A stretch of DNA of 40,501 nt from Holophagae bacterium (GCA_030618605.1 JAUXDC010000004.1:1-40501), one strand, 5' to 3'. Counted from the first letter of the stretch, positions 1-9,707 are shown. A program made the numbers and translations. Notes: generated from the sequence alone by a model not told the origin.

Positions 1-892
1 GGAGTCCCGCGTGGTGGACACCGATGCCGAAGCCAAGGAAACGTTTGAACTCGCGGCCGTAGGGTGTGTCGAAGCGCACGCCGGTCAGGGCCTTTCGGAT
101 GGCCTCCCTTTCTTTGCGGCTGGTCAGGCCCATCGATGTCAAGCCTTGGGCCAATTCGGCACAATCATTGCGGGTGAAATTGACGATGTAGACCGGCGTC
201 TGGTCATTGGCGCCCAGTTCCTCGACCGTTTCGTGCAGTGGCGTCTCGCGGTAGGAGAACTCCAGCGGGACCGGTCGTTCGACCGAAGTGACGTGGGCCA
301 CCTCGACGCCTGAGCGCTTTTCGATGTGGCGCGTGATGGGCGTGACATCGCCCAACGTGGCCGACATCAGCAGGAAACGAGTCGACGGGAGAGTGATCAG
401 GGGAACCTGCCAGGCCCAACCGCGGTCGCGGTCCGCGTAGTAGTGGAACTCGTCCATGACGACATATGGCACGTCGAGATGCTCTCCCTGCCGCAGGGCC
501 ATGTTGGCCAGGACCTCGGCAGTGCAGCAGACAACGGTCGCGTCGGGGTTGATCGACGCGTCCCCGGTCTTCATGCCGACGTTTTCGGGACCCAAGACCT
601 CGCACAGAGAAAAGAACTTCTCGCTGGCCAGAGCCTTGATCGGAGAGGTGTAGAACGAGGTCCGGCCCTCGCAGAGACCCTTGAAGTGCAGACCGAGAGC
701 AACAAGACTCTTGCCCGATCCCGTCGGTGTGCTCAAGACGACGTGGCGCCCGGACATCAACTCCAACAGACCCTCTTCCTGGGCCGGGTAGAGTTCGAAG
801 CCCGAATCGCTCGCCCATCCCAGGAACAGGTCGAGGATTTCATCGGTGTCGGTGGTGCCGCCTGACGGGACGCGTGATCCGAGATTTTCCAT
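1..892 (-). CDS. DEAD/DEAH-box helicase (DUF3516-like), N-terminal part; runs off the left edge
   Basis: Reverse-strand reading from ATG at 892: MENLGSRVPSGGTTDTDEILDLFLGWASDSGFELYPAQEEGLLELMSGRHVVLSTPTGSGKSLVALGLHFKGL..., with Walker A TPTGSGKS, DEFH box and SAT motif. Open to position 1. Confidence 0.85.
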   Translation of the reverse strand, partial: MENLGSRVPSGGTTDTDEILDLFLGWASDSGFELYPAQEEGLLELMSGRHVVLSTPTGSGKSLVALGLHFKGLCEGRTSFYTSPIKALASEKFFSLCEVLGPENVGMKTGDASINPDATVVCCTAEVLANMALRQGEHLDVPYVVMDEFHYYADRDRGWAWQVPLITLPSTRFLLMSATLGDVTPITRHIEKRSGVEVAHVTSVERPVPLEFSYRETPLHETVEELGANDQTPVYIVNFTRNDCAELAQGLTSMGLTSRKEREAIRKALTGVRFDTPYGREFKRFLGFGIGVHHAGL

Positions 893-909
893 GGGGAGAT
901 GATACCTGG

Positions 910-963
910 GCAATTCGTTGAACGAATTGCATGGGGCTAAAAATATGAACGAATTGCATGGGG
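910..963. promoter_or_regulatory. Palindrome plus direct repeat in a divergent promoter region
   Basis: GCAATTCGTT-G-AACGAATTGC (910-930) is a perfect dyad; TGAACGAATTGCATGGGG occurs twice (919-936 and 946-963). Lies between the helicase start (892) and the SGNH gene start (1000). Confidence 0.5.
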
Positions 964-999
964 GAGGCAAAGAAGGGAGTTTGATTGTAGAGTACCGGT

Positions 1000-2052
1000 A
1001 TGGCGAGCGGTTCATCTTCGCTATTGAAGAAGCGTGTGCCTCGAAGAATCGGGTGTGCGGTGATGCTGGCCCTTTTTGCCGGAATATGGATCGTCTTCGA
1101 GATCCAGGCACAGAGGACGGTCCTGGCCAAGCATCTGGCCGTGTATCGGGATCCGGACCACCGTTTGCAGCCCCTCGATCCTGGAGTCGGGACCAATTCG
1201 GATGGGTTGCGATGCCGGTTTGAGGCTGCCGAGATCGCCGATTCGGACTTCAGCGTGTTCTTCTTGGGGGATTCCTTCGTCTTTGGCCCAGGCGTTGGGC
1301 GGGAGGGTGCGCTCCCACGGCTCTTCGAACGAGGGTTGAGGAGACGTTACCCGGCACAAGAGATCCACGTCGTCAATGCCGCCTGGCCGTCGGCTTCTCC
1401 GTTGCTGGCTCTCAGGCTCCTTCGTGACGTTGGGATCAGTTATCAGCCTGATTTGGTTCTCTACGGCTTTGACATGAGCGATTTCAGAGATGATTTGATG
1501 TATCGGAATTTGATCGAAAAGAAGGGCATCTACGGGATGGTCGACCGAGGGCCGGCGTCCTTGTGGTTGGCCGGGCGTGGTGCGAAAGCGCTGATGCCCG
1601 ATGGTCTCTACCGAAAGGTCTTCCGGATGCCGAAGGACCGTTTCTTCGCCGTCAAGAAGCCGTTGGATGAAACTCGACCTAATCTCCTCGAGGTTTGGCA
1701 GACCCTGATGGAGGTCAATCTTTTCTGTCGCGAAGAACTGGATGCTGAATTTCGTCTGATCGTTCTGCCGAGGAATTTTCAATACAGTGAACGCGAGAGT
1801 CCCTCCAGTTGGGAACGAGGCGAGTATGAAGATCTGGGGCCCTTCGTCCTGGAACCCTTCCGGTTTTTCGAGGAACAAGCCGCTACGGCCCCTTTCGCCA
1901 TCCACTCTCTCCTGCCGGCCTTCGAGCAGACTGATGTCTTCCCGACCTGTTATGCCGGTGACCCGCATTGGACGCCTGCCGGAACCCAGGTCGCCGCCGA
2001 TGCCCTGGTTGAGATGGCGGTCAGGGGGGGGTGGGTGAAGGGTGAAGGGTGA
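1000..2052 (+). CDS. SGNH/GDSL-type hydrolase-like protein with N-terminal membrane segment
   Basis: 350 aa; FFLGDSFVFGPGV block I and C-terminal GDPHWTPAGTQVAA (DxxH) block; hydrophobic N-terminus. Confidence 0.65.
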   Translation: MASGSSSLLKKRVPRRIGCAVMLALFAGIWIVFEIQAQRTVLAKHLAVYRDPDHRLQPLDPGVGTNSDGLRCRFEAAEIADSDFSVFFLGDSFVFGPGVGREGALPRLFERGLRRRYPAQEIHVVNAAWPSASPLLALRLLRDVGISYQPDLVLYGFDMSDFRDDLMYRNLIEKKGIYGMVDRGPASLWLAGRGAKALMPDGLYRKVFRMPKDRFFAVKKPLDETRPNLLEVWQTLMEVNLFCREELDAEFRLIVLPRNFQYSERESPSSWERGEYEDLGPFVLEPFRFFEEQAATAPFAIHSLLPAFEQTDVFPTCYAGDPHWTPAGTQVAADALVEMAVRGGWVKGEG

Positions 2053-2099
2053 AGGGTGAAGGATGAGAAGACCCCTAACTCCTAACCCCTTACTCTTCC
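2033..2099. repeat. Heptad repeat array, inverted pair: (GGGTGAA)x4 + GGATGAG, then CCCCTAA/CTCCTAA/CCCCTTA
   Basis: Direct reading: GGGTGAA at 2033, 2040, 2047 and 2054, then pyrimidine-rich heptads at about 2072-2099. The stop of the SGNH gene lies inside the array. Confidence 0.8.
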
Positions 2100-2102
2100 C
2101 TG

Positions 2103-2900
2103 TCAGGCATCCTTCAGGAAATTGACCACCCGGTCGAAAACGGATTTCCCGCCTTCGGCGAGGACCGAGTGACCGGCGTCGGGCACGCCGATGAATTCCG
2201 CCTGAGGTAGGGCCTCGGCGATTTCAGCAGTGTCTTCCCAGGCAACGACGGCATCCCGTTGGCCGGCGAGGACCAGGGCAGGAATCTCCAGAGACTTGAG
2301 TGCCATCCGGTCGTCCCAGGCGTCGAGCATGTGTTCCGCCTGAGCCAGGGCCCCGGGGACATCGAGCGGATCGAGGCCATAGAGCCGTGCGGCCTGGTCG
2401 ACGAAGCCGGGCAAACGGCGATGAAACGGTGCTGCGAAGCCGAGCGTCATCAGACTGCGGCCGAAAACTTCGGGTGGAAAATATTCGAGCATGTCGCGCA
2501 GCAGACCGATCGATCGTCGTCCGTGGCTCGTCAAGCGTACCGCAGTGGATGCGATGACCATTCGGCTTACGCGTTGTGGTTGGTGAAGAGCCATTCTGAG
2601 GGCGATCAAGCCGCCGAGGCTGGCACCCAGCAGAGACGTCGTCTGATGGCCGAGGCGATCGAGGACGGCCCAGACATCATTGGCGGCACCGTCGGCCGTG
2701 AACGGTGAACCCCCGCGGGATCCGCCAATGCCTCGGTTATCCATGGTGACAACAGTGAAGGATTTCGCCAGTAGTGCCGGTAACTCGCCCCAGAGATTTC
2801 GCGAGGCTCCGAGCCCCGCCACGAGTGTCAGACAGGGACCCTCGCCCACAGAGGACCCGGTGATCGGCCCTGATGGCCCGTCAATCAGGAAGTCAGTCAT
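2103..2900 (-). CDS. Alpha/beta hydrolase
   Basis: 265 aa; nucleophile elbow GASLGG, oxyanion region GLGASRNLW, acid/His region PDAGHSVLAE. Confidence 0.85.
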   Translation of the reverse strand: MTDFLIDGPSGPITGSSVGEGPCLTLVAGLGASRNLWGELPALLAKSFTVVTMDNRGIGGSRGGSPFTADGAANDVWAVLDRLGHQTTSLLGASLGGLIALRMALHQPQRVSRMVIASTAVRLTSHGRRSIGLLRDMLEYFPPEVFGRSLMTLGFAAPFHRRLPGFVDQAARLYGLDPLDVPGALAQAEHMLDAWDDRMALKSLEIPALVLAGQRDAVVAWEDTAEIAEALPQAEFIGVPDAGHSVLAEGGKSVFDRVVNFLKDA

Positions 2901-2927
2901 GTGGGAGATTGTAATAGCTCTCAGCTC

Positions 2928-4442
2928 TCACGGAGCGGTGAACGACCAGGCCGATGTCGTGCCCGACTCGAAGCCGTCGGTGAAAACGGAGCACACGTTT
3001 TCGAAGAGGCACTCAACCCACTCCGGATGATCGACAAAAGGATTGCGGTTGGTTTGGAACGACGAGATGACTCCACTGCGTCTCCGTTCGAGGTCGTCGA
3101 CGGGATCGTCCTTGTGCCACTGCAAGATAGTGGCGAGTTCACCCATGTAGGGCGCCCCTGAGGTGACCAGGGCGAGGTTGTCGGTCAGGATCAAGTCAGG
3201 CTCTGTGGCGCCCGTCTGTCCGTGGATCCCACCCTCATAGCGTACGTCCATATAGAGCTGTGCTCGCGCCACGTCACCGCGGCGGCCGATCCAGGTCTCC
3301 CATCGGCCATCCATTCCGCCGGTCACGGCACCGTCGAACCAGTTGGAGTTGCCGGGGTGAACGCCGCTGCCGCCACCCTGGTTGTTGTTGATTACGGTAA
3401 CTCTCTCGCTGCATGATATGTCGCAGGTCCGGAACGGCCGACTGGAACGATCGCTGTTGTAGTTCGCGTTGCAGGCAAAGAGATGGTGGGCATCGGTGTA
3501 GGGGTAGTTGCCGGAGTTATTGTCACTGAAACCGTAGGTTCTGGGCCAACTGTGCTCGCGATTGTAGATACCCTCTCCGCCTGAGATCTTCGTGTAGTTT
3601 TCGTTCTTGTAGAGATCGAGGATCTCGCCAACTCCTGGACCGCCTGGTGTGAACTCCTCGGCAGAGTTGACCATGTCCCATGTATCCCAGGCGTCATCGG
3701 TATAGTCGTAGCGGATGTGGTCGTCGATGGTTTCGTGGAGGGTCGTACGCAACGCCGTGGACGACGATACGTCCACACCCTTGTAGTACTCGCTCCGGCT
3801 CATCTGATTCGGCCACGAGGGTGTGTTGAGTGCCTCGCCGAGATTCGCGGTGTTGCTGACTCCGGTGATCAGCCCCTCACCATCGAAATCGTTCATCAGC
3901 CAGTCAGTGGTGGAGTCGGTGTCGGTGCCGTTGGGAATGCGCGACGCACCCCCGGCGCCCACCACAGAGGCCGAGTAGGCAACGTCATCCGGGTCGCTGT
4001 CGATCACGGAGACGCTGTCCAACAAAGCGCTCCACGGAAGGGGATCGACGTCGAAAGTGCCGTCGTCGTTGAGGTCGAGATCGCTTTCGCCTCCGCTATA
4101 GTCGCTGACCAGCAGCAAAGTGACTGATCCGACAAGCACATCGACCTGGGCGCCGGTGTCCCAGTAGCCCCCGCCATTGGTATTGCCCACGGTGAAGGTG
4201 GCGTCGATTTCCCCCATCGTCTCGGTGTTGCCGCTGACCACCACAATTGTGGCCCATGAGGTATTGCTGTTGGGCGTGCCGAAGATCTCGATGAACTCAT
4301 CGGTGTCGGCGCCGATGTGGTCCAACACCATTTCATTGATCACCGGACCCGATCGGGTGCCGCTGTTTGTGTCGGCTGCAGTGGTGACGGCCCCGACCAG
4401 AACAACGACAACAACAACAGATAAGGTGGCGTATTTGAGCAT
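2928..4442 (-). CDS. Secreted endonuclease I family nuclease with N-terminal lamin-tail-like domain and C-terminal DGFESG tag
   Basis: Signal peptide MLKYATLSVVVVVVLVGAVTTAA; INEMVLDHIGADTDEFIEIFG (LTD-like); YNREHSWPRTYG...DAHHLFACNANYNSDRSSRPF (endonuclease I core); ends VFTDGFESGTTSAWSFTAP. Confidence 0.85.
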   Translation of the reverse strand: MLKYATLSVVVVVVLVGAVTTAADTNSGTRSGPVINEMVLDHIGADTDEFIEIFGTPNSNTSWATIVVVSGNTETMGEIDATFTVGNTNGGGYWDTGAQVDVLVGSVTLLLVSDYSGGESDLDLNDDGTFDVDPLPWSALLDSVSVIDSDPDDVAYSASVVGAGGASRIPNGTDTDSTTDWLMNDFDGEGLITGVSNTANLGEALNTPSWPNQMSRSEYYKGVDVSSSTALRTTLHETIDDHIRYDYTDDAWDTWDMVNSAEEFTPGGPGVGEILDLYKNENYTKISGGEGIYNREHSWPRTYGFSDNNSGNYPYTDAHHLFACNANYNSDRSSRPFRTCDISCSERVTVINNNQGGGSGVHPGNSNWFDGAVTGGMDGRWETWIGRRGDVARAQLYMDVRYEGGIHGQTGATEPDLILTDNLALVTSGAPYMGELATILQWHKDDPVDDLERRRSGVISSFQTNRNPFVDHPEWVECLFENVCSVFTDGFESGTTSAWSFTAP

Positions 4443-4586
4443 ATGATTTCCTTACAAAGGCAGGTGGGACTTCCAGCCCTGCCGGGATTCTAGCAAACCG
4501 AGGACCTGGAAATCGGCTCGGGTCCATGTATTATCTTTCGGTTGTGACCGATTTTCAGGGATAATGGGGAGAACGAGGAGTCTGGC

Positions 4587-5366
4587 GTGAAAAAATTTCT
4601 CTTGGCGATTGATGTCGGGAATACCAATACAACGGTTGGACTCTTCCAGGATGAGGTTTTGAACACCGACTGGCGATTGACGACCCATGCCGAGCGAACG
4701 GCTGACGAGATCGGCATGTGGTTGCTGCAACTTCTGGAGTGGGAGGGCGTTCAGCCCGATGATCTGTTGGGTATCGCAGTTTCGTCGGTTGTGCCGCCGA
4801 TGGATCCCCGTTTAAGGGAGGGTGTGGTGCGCTACCTGGGTCGGCAGCCTTTTTTTGTCGAGCCCGGCATCCAATCGGATATGCCGCTGTTGGTTGATAC
4901 GCCGCAGGATCTGGGCGCCGACCGGCTGTGCGACGCCGTTGCCGGATACGAAATCTACGGGGGACCGTGCATCGTCCTTGATTTTGGGACGGCTCTGACC
5001 TGGGAAGTCGTTTCGGCAGATGGCGAGTACCTCGGTGGCGTGATCTCTCCGGGTCCTGGCGTGACGGCAGCGGCCCTGTCCTCGAAGACTGCCAAGTTGC
5101 CTCAGGTGGCGATGGCGCCGCCCGAGAGAGTCATCGGCAAGGGGACCGTCGACTCAATCCAATCCGGTCTCTTCTATGGCTATCTTGGTGCTGTGGAAGG
5201 TGTGACACGGCGGATTCTTGATGAACTCGGAGATGCCACCGTCATTGCGACCGGTGGTCTTGCCGGAGCCTTTGGCGCCCATTCCGACTTGATTGAACAT
5301 GTTGACGCCGATTTGACGCTCAAGGGTCTGAGGCTCTTATGGTTGAAGAATTTGACGGCTCCATGA
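4587..5366 (+). CDS. coaX: Type III pantothenate kinase
   Basis: MKKFLLAIDVGNTNTTVGLF, DLGADRLCDAVAGYE, VLDFGTALTWEVVSADGEYLGGVISPG. Confidence 0.95.
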   Translation: MKKFLLAIDVGNTNTTVGLFQDEVLNTDWRLTTHAERTADEIGMWLLQLLEWEGVQPDDLLGIAVSSVVPPMDPRLREGVVRYLGRQPFFVEPGIQSDMPLLVDTPQDLGADRLCDAVAGYEIYGGPCIVLDFGTALTWEVVSADGEYLGGVISPGPGVTAAALSSKTAKLPQVAMAPPERVIGKGTVDSIQSGLFYGYLGAVEGVTRRILDELGDATVIATGGLAGAFGAHSDLIEHVDADLTLKGLRLLWLKNLTAP

Positions 5367-6007
5367 TCGATGACTCCAAGGCCAAAACCAAGATCCGGTT
5401 GGAGGTGGAAAAGCGCCTTCGACCCTTTACGCTGCCCAATTTCATCACCTTGACGCGAATGGCCATTGTGCCTTTTTTTGTCATTGCCGTTGCCGAGGGT
5501 GATTTTCGATTGGCCTTGTGGACCCTGGTCATCGCTGGGTTGACCGACGCTTTAGATGGATGGCTGGCCCGCCGCTTCGATATGGAGTCGATCGTCGGGG
5601 CTTATCTTGATCCGATCGCCGACAAGTTGTTACTGGTCACAGCCTATGTGACTTTGACCATTCCGATGGGCCAGGCAGTCGTCATCCCCTTGTGGCTGGC
5701 GATTCTCGCGCTCTTTCGTGATTTTTTCATTATGGTAGTTGTGCTGGTCCTGTTTTTGGTGGAAGACATTCGGAGTTTTCCACCGTCGGTTTTGGGGAAG
5801 GCGACGACCTTCATGCATATTGTGACGATTGGTGTCGTCTTGCTGGCCAATCTGACCACGATGCCCTCATGGATTCCTGACGCTTGCTTCTACCTGTCGT
5901 TCGTTCTGATTATTCTGTCCGGCTTCAACTACATCTATCGTTCCAGCCGGTTTATCGAAGTAGCCCGCCAAGAGAAAGCCGACGGTTCAAACGACGCATC
6001 GGCGTAG
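5339..6007 (+). CDS. pgsA: CDP-alcohol phosphatidyltransferase, probably CDP-diacylglycerol-glycerol-3-phosphate 3-phosphatidyltransferase
   Basis: CDP-alcohol motif DALDGWLARRFDMESIVGAYLDPIADK, multiple TM segments; overlaps the coaX end by 28 bp. Confidence 0.85.
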   Translation: MVEEFDGSMIDDSKAKTKIRLEVEKRLRPFTLPNFITLTRMAIVPFFVIAVAEGDFRLALWTLVIAGLTDALDGWLARRFDMESIVGAYLDPIADKLLLVTAYVTLTIPMGQAVVIPLWLAILALFRDFFIMVVVLVLFLVEDIRSFPPSVLGKATTFMHIVTIGVVLLANLTTMPSWIPDACFYLSFVLIILSGFNYIYRSSRFIEVARQEKADGSNDASA

Positions 6008-6023
6008 CTTTGGCGGTGTGGCG

Positions 6024-6674
6024 TCACCATCTCCATCCGATTCCGAGACCGATTTCGACGGGATTGCCCTCGATGGCGACCCGATCGAGGTTTTCCTGGT
6101 TGTCGTTTTCGAGGTCCAGTTTGCCTGACAGGTCCATCATTTTAAGATCCAGACTGACGAAGGTGGTTTGGCTGAGACTGTAGTTGAGGCCACCCTCGAT
6201 GACCCAACCGAAGCTGGGATTGGCGACCAGTTTTGTGACGCCGTAGTCCTCGAGCACGGGTTCGACATCGTCAAAGAGATAGAAGGTCGTAGCGAGGCCG
6301 GCCCCAATATATGGCTGCACGCCTCCGCGGAGTTGGATCTCGTAACGCAACGTCAATGTGATGGGTGTGAACCAGATTTCGCCGAGAATCTCTCCGTGAT
6401 GGTCGCCGGAGATACCCTTGAAATCGAATGGCGCTGTGGTCAACGACGCACAGAGTGCCACTGCGTCCGAAAACATGTACTGCGTTTCGAGGACTGCCGT
6501 CACTGAGGACGAACTCGAGTCCATTCGAGTCCCGGAGTCAAAAATAGGATCGGTTGTGGCGTCAAACTTGAGAGAGGTCAGTCTGGTTGCAAAGCGCCAC
6601 TCACCCTGTTGGGCGGCTGCGGGCACAGCTCCGAGAACGATCAATATGGCTGTGAGAACAAACAATCTACGCAT
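6024..6674 (-). CDS. Outer-membrane beta-barrel-like protein
   Basis: Signal peptide MRRLFVLTAILIVLGAVPAAAQQ; alternating-strand sequence; ends in IGLGIGWRW (aromatic C-terminus). Start taken at an internal Met of ORF 6024..6713. Confidence 0.65.
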   Translation of the reverse strand: MRRLFVLTAILIVLGAVPAAAQQGEWRFATRLTSLKFDATTDPIFDSGTRMDSSSSSVTAVLETQYMFSDAVALCASLTTAPFDFKGISGDHHGEILGEIWFTPITLTLRYEIQLRGGVQPYIGAGLATTFYLFDDVEPVLEDYGVTKLVANPSFGWVIEGGLNYSLSQTTFVSLDLKMMDLSGKLDLENDNQENLDRVAIEGNPVEIGLGIGWRW

Positions 6675-6723
6675 CATGCCTCCTAAGTCTCTTACCCTCG
6701 GGATTCTACACAAGAAGGCGTCA

Positions 6724-6880
6724 AGCTGTTAGCCGTTAGCGATGAGCTATTAGCAAGAGTGGCGTGGCCGTACCACTTGGGAGATGAACGGCATGAGGGA
6801 AACAGTCAAGCGGATGGACAAGAAAACACTATTGTCCGAGCTAACAGCTAACAGCTAAAAGCTGACGGCTATTAGCTTCC
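6724..6880. repeat. Heptad (AGCTNNN) arrays as an inverted pair around a central segment of about 87 bp
   Basis: Left: AGCTGTT AGCCGTT AGCGATG AGCTATT AGC (6724-6754). Right: AGCTAAC AGCTAAC AGCTAAA AGCTGAC GGCTATT AGCTTCC (6839-6880). Confidence 0.8.
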
Positions 6881-6909
6881 TGCCAGACCGGCTTGGCATC
6901 GAGGCCACT

Positions 6910-8217
6910 CTACGTCGTTCGTTCGACGTCGGCGCCAAGCGACCGCAGCCGTTGATGAAGGTCTTCGTATCCGCGCTCAACCTGTTTGATGTTGTGGATG
7001 ACGCTTTCGCCCTTGGCGCACAGAGCTGCAATTACCAAGGCCATCCCGGCGCGGATGTCCGGGCTGGCAAGGTCTTGACCTTGGAGGCGCGCCGGGCCGA
7101 CGACAACCGCGCGGTGGGGATCACACAGGACGATATTGGCGCCCATCGAGATCAGACGATCGACCCAGAATAGGCGGCTTTCGAACATCTTCTCGTGGAT
7201 GAGGATCGTGCCTCGTGCCTGCGTAGCCAAGACCACCGCTATCGACGTCAAATCGGGCGGGAAAGCCGGCCACGGTCCGTCATCGAGCTTCGGAATACCT
7301 CCGGTGAGATCTTCACAGATCTCCAAACTCTGCCCGGCAGGAACGATGATATCGTCCCCGTCATCTTCCCAGTGGATGCCCAGACGTCCGAAACCGATGC
7401 GTGTCATCCGATGGTGCCGGTGTGACATTGCATTCGTGATTTTCAAGTGCCCGCCGGTGACCGCAGCCAGGCCGATGAACGACCCGACTTCGATCGGATC
7501 GGGTCCGATGACCGCCGTCGCCCCTCCGAGATCCCGTTTTCCTTCAATCTCCAGTCTATTGGTGCCGATGCCTCGAATGGGGCATCCCAGACTCTCGACG
7601 AGGAAGCAGAGTTCCTGCACGTGTGGCTCTGAGGCCGCGTTGCGGATCGTCGTTTTCCCTTGAGCGAGGGCTGCCGCCATGACTGCATTTTCGGTGCCCA
7701 TGACCGACATTTCGTGCAGAAAAATATCTGCGCCGCTCAAGCCTTTGGGCGCCTTCATCACGTAACGATCCGGAAGGATCTCGATTTCGGCGCCCAATTC
7801 GATCAGTGCGTGCAGGTGGGTATCCAGGGGTCGCCGGCCGATCCGATCCCCCCCGGGGCGGGGAAGAATTGCCCTGCCCCACCGGCCCAGCAGGGGTCCC
7901 GCAAGAAGGAAGGAGGCCCGGATTTCGCCGGCCAGGTTGGACGTGAGGGTCTGAGTCGATACTGTGGAGGGATCGATCGACCAGTGACCGGGCCTTTGGG
8001 CCGTCACCGTCGCACCCAGTTCGCCAAGGAGTTTGAGCATTACCCCGACATCTCTGATATCAGGTACGTTTTCGAGGCTTACGGGTTGACCTCCCAGCAG
8101 GGTCGCTGCGAGCATGGGCAGGGCAGCGTTCTTGTTCCCGCCGGGCTTGAGTGTGCCGGAAATTGGGTTCCCGCCACGAACGATATAGGTGGCGCCGTCG
8201 TCAGGTGCTGCTTTCAT
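6910..8217 (-). CDS. murA: UDP-N-acetylglucosamine 1-carboxyvinyltransferase
   Basis: 435 aa; IVRGGNPISGTLKPGGNKNAALPMLAATLL, RASFLLAGPLLGRWGRAILPRPGGDRIGRRPLDTHL, C-terminal DIRAGMALVIAALCAKGES. Confidence 0.93.
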   Translation of the reverse strand: MKAAPDDGATYIVRGGNPISGTLKPGGNKNAALPMLAATLLGGQPVSLENVPDIRDVGVMLKLLGELGATVTAQRPGHWSIDPSTVSTQTLTSNLAGEIRASFLLAGPLLGRWGRAILPRPGGDRIGRRPLDTHLHALIELGAEIEILPDRYVMKAPKGLSGADIFLHEMSVMGTENAVMAAALAQGKTTIRNAASEPHVQELCFLVESLGCPIRGIGTNRLEIEGKRDLGGATAVIGPDPIEVGSFIGLAAVTGGHLKITNAMSHRHHRMTRIGFGRLGIHWEDDGDDIIVPAGQSLEICEDLTGGIPKLDDGPWPAFPPDLTSIAVVLATQARGTILIHEKMFESRLFWVDRLISMGANIVLCDPHRAVVVGPARLQGQDLASPDIRAGMALVIAALCAKGESVIHNIKQVERGYEDLHQRLRSLGADVERTT

Positions 8218-8263
8218 GCGGAGATTCTAGCAAGGCGGCTTGGGCGCCTGCTAGAATCGGCCG

Positions 8264-8674
8264 ATGACGCGCGTGATGACCCATTCTCTGCCAAGTCCGA
8301 AACGAGCGGGTCTGGTGGTGCGTGAGGTCGAAAGGCTCTACGCCGAGGGTCGAAAGACCGTCATCTGGGTAGCTGACGACCGATTGAGAACCGTGCTCGA
8401 TGACTATCTTTGGACCTGCGAAGAGTTGGCTTTCATCCCTCATGTTGTGTGGACAGAGGAGATGGGTGAGGTGATGGACCCGGTGGTATTGGTCGCTCAG
8501 CAGGCCAATCCCAATGGCGCAGAAGCTCTTGTCGTCGCCGATGAACTACCGCCGGAAGATTGGGTCTTGACCTTTGACGAGGTCCACGACTTCATTCCAC
8601 CGGGCGACGAGGGCGTCGAGCGAGAGGCATGGTGGACCAGGTGGCGAGAGTCACACAAGGAGAAAAGTGAATGA
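8264..8674 (+). CDS. holC: DNA polymerase III chi subunit-like protein
   Basis: 136 aa; VEKLY-like VVREVERLYAEGRKTVIWVADDRLRTVLDDYLWTCEELAFIPH, typical of HolC; ATGA overlap with the next gene. Confidence 0.65.
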   Translation: MTRVMTHSLPSPKRAGLVVREVERLYAEGRKTVIWVADDRLRTVLDDYLWTCEELAFIPHVVWTEEMGEVMDPVVLVAQQANPNGAEALVVADELPPEDWVLTFDEVHDFIPPGDEGVEREAWWTRWRESHKEKSE

Positions 8675-8844
8675 GCTTGTTGGGCAATATTCTCTGGTTG
8701 ATCTTTGGTGGTTTTCTGACCGGCCTTGGCTATATCATCGGCGGTATTGGGCTGTGCCTGACAATCGTCGGAATCCCGTTCGCGCTGCAACACATCAAGC
8801 TAATTCCGATGGCGTTGCTGCCTCTGGGGCGTTCGCTTCGGTAA
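8671..8844 (+). CDS. Single-domain YccF-like membrane protein (57 aa)
   Basis: MSLLGNILWLIFGGFLTGLGYIIGGIGLCLTIVGIPFALQHIKLIPMALLPLGRSLR. Too short for the ORF track but matches the YccF repeat pattern. Confidence 0.75.
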   Translation: MSLLGNILWLIFGGFLTGLGYIIGGIGLCLTIVGIPFALQHIKLIPMALLPLGRSLR

Positions 8845-8878
8845 TTTCTCGATTCGAGAATTTCCAAAAAATACAGAA

Positions 8879-8947
8879 GTAGGGTGGGCCTTGGCCCACC
8901 AAGCGCATCGATATGCTCATCAAATGGTGGGCCAAGGCCCAACCTAC
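8879..8947. repeat. REP-like inverted pair, GTAGGGTGGGCCTTGGCCCACCA / TGGTGGGCCAAGGCCCAACCTAC
   Basis: Two 23-bp arms in inverted orientation around a 23-nt spacer; related copies at 19354-19415 and 24798-24817. Confidence 0.8.
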
Positions 8948-8964
8948 GGGAGAGCCGACGGCTC

Positions 8965-9669
8965 CTACAGCCCCATGTGAATCGCCACGCCACAGGCGAG
9001 CACGGTTGCTCCGGCGAGAGCATGGCCCCAGCGTTCGAAACTCGCAGTCGGCAGCCGTTGGGCGCCGGCGTTGAGGGTCAGGACCATCAACAGCATCGTT
9101 CCGATCGTTGCAACTGCAAAAATGACGGCCACCAGGACGACGGCCCCGGCGGTGAGGGTTGCAGCCGGGTACATCAGTATCGGGATCAGAGGTTCGCAGG
9201 GCCCGAAAAGAAAGACCGTAAACAAGATCCACGGTGTGATCGAGGGCCTGGCATGCTCATGGGGATGCACGTGATCGCTGGCGTGGCTGTGAGTATGGTC
9301 GTGTTCGGTCCCGTCGGCGTGCAAATGGCTGTGCGTGTGGGGACGATTGCGCAGAGCCCGCCGGATGCCCCAGACGGTGTAGGCCAGGCCGAAGGCCACA
9401 AGCATCCAGGCTGCAACGTCGCCTCTGACTGCCTCGAAGCCCTCAAGGCGGCTGACGGCAACGCCCAAGGCGATGCCCAGAAAACCCAGCACGACCGAAC
9501 CCAGGACGTGCCCTATGCCGCAGACTCCCGTGATCGTGGCGGTCTTTGCCGTCGACCATCCCCGAGCCTGTGCCATGGCAACAAACGGCAAGTAGTGATC
9601 CGGTCCGAGCACCGTGTGCACGATGCCGACCGTCGCTGCCGTGGCGCAAAGAACGGTGAGTTCGTTCAT
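8965..9669 (-). CDS. Nickel/cobalt or TauE/UreH-like membrane transporter with His-rich loop
   Basis: Start at MNELTVLCATAATVGIVHTVLGPDHYLPFVAMAQARGWS; loop HTHSHLHADGTEHDHTHSHASDHVHPHEH; multiple TM segments. Confidence 0.7.
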   Translation of the reverse strand: MNELTVLCATAATVGIVHTVLGPDHYLPFVAMAQARGWSTAKTATITGVCGIGHVLGSVVLGFLGIALGVAVSRLEGFEAVRGDVAAWMLVAFGLAYTVWGIRRALRNRPHTHSHLHADGTEHDHTHSHASDHVHPHEHARPSITPWILFTVFLFGPCEPLIPILMYPAATLTAGAVVLVAVIFAVATIGTMLLMVLTLNAGAQRLPTASFERWGHALAGATVLACGVAIHMGL

Positions 9670-9707
9670 CAATCGAGTATAGCGAGTTGGGGTGATGCGG
9701 GGTAGTT

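Noticed and set aside
1021-1968. 315-aa minus-strand ORF opposite the SGNH gene
   Set aside because: No recognisable motifs; the plus strand has GDSL and DxxH blocks.
2033-2060. CRISPR array at the GGGTGAA or other short repeats
   Set aside because: Units are 6-8 nt (or 20 nt at 28331) with no spacers and no cas genes.
8846-8860. TTCTCGA-T-TCGAGAA dyad after the YccF-like gene
   Set aside because: Possible weak terminator, but the stem is short and the loop too small to call.
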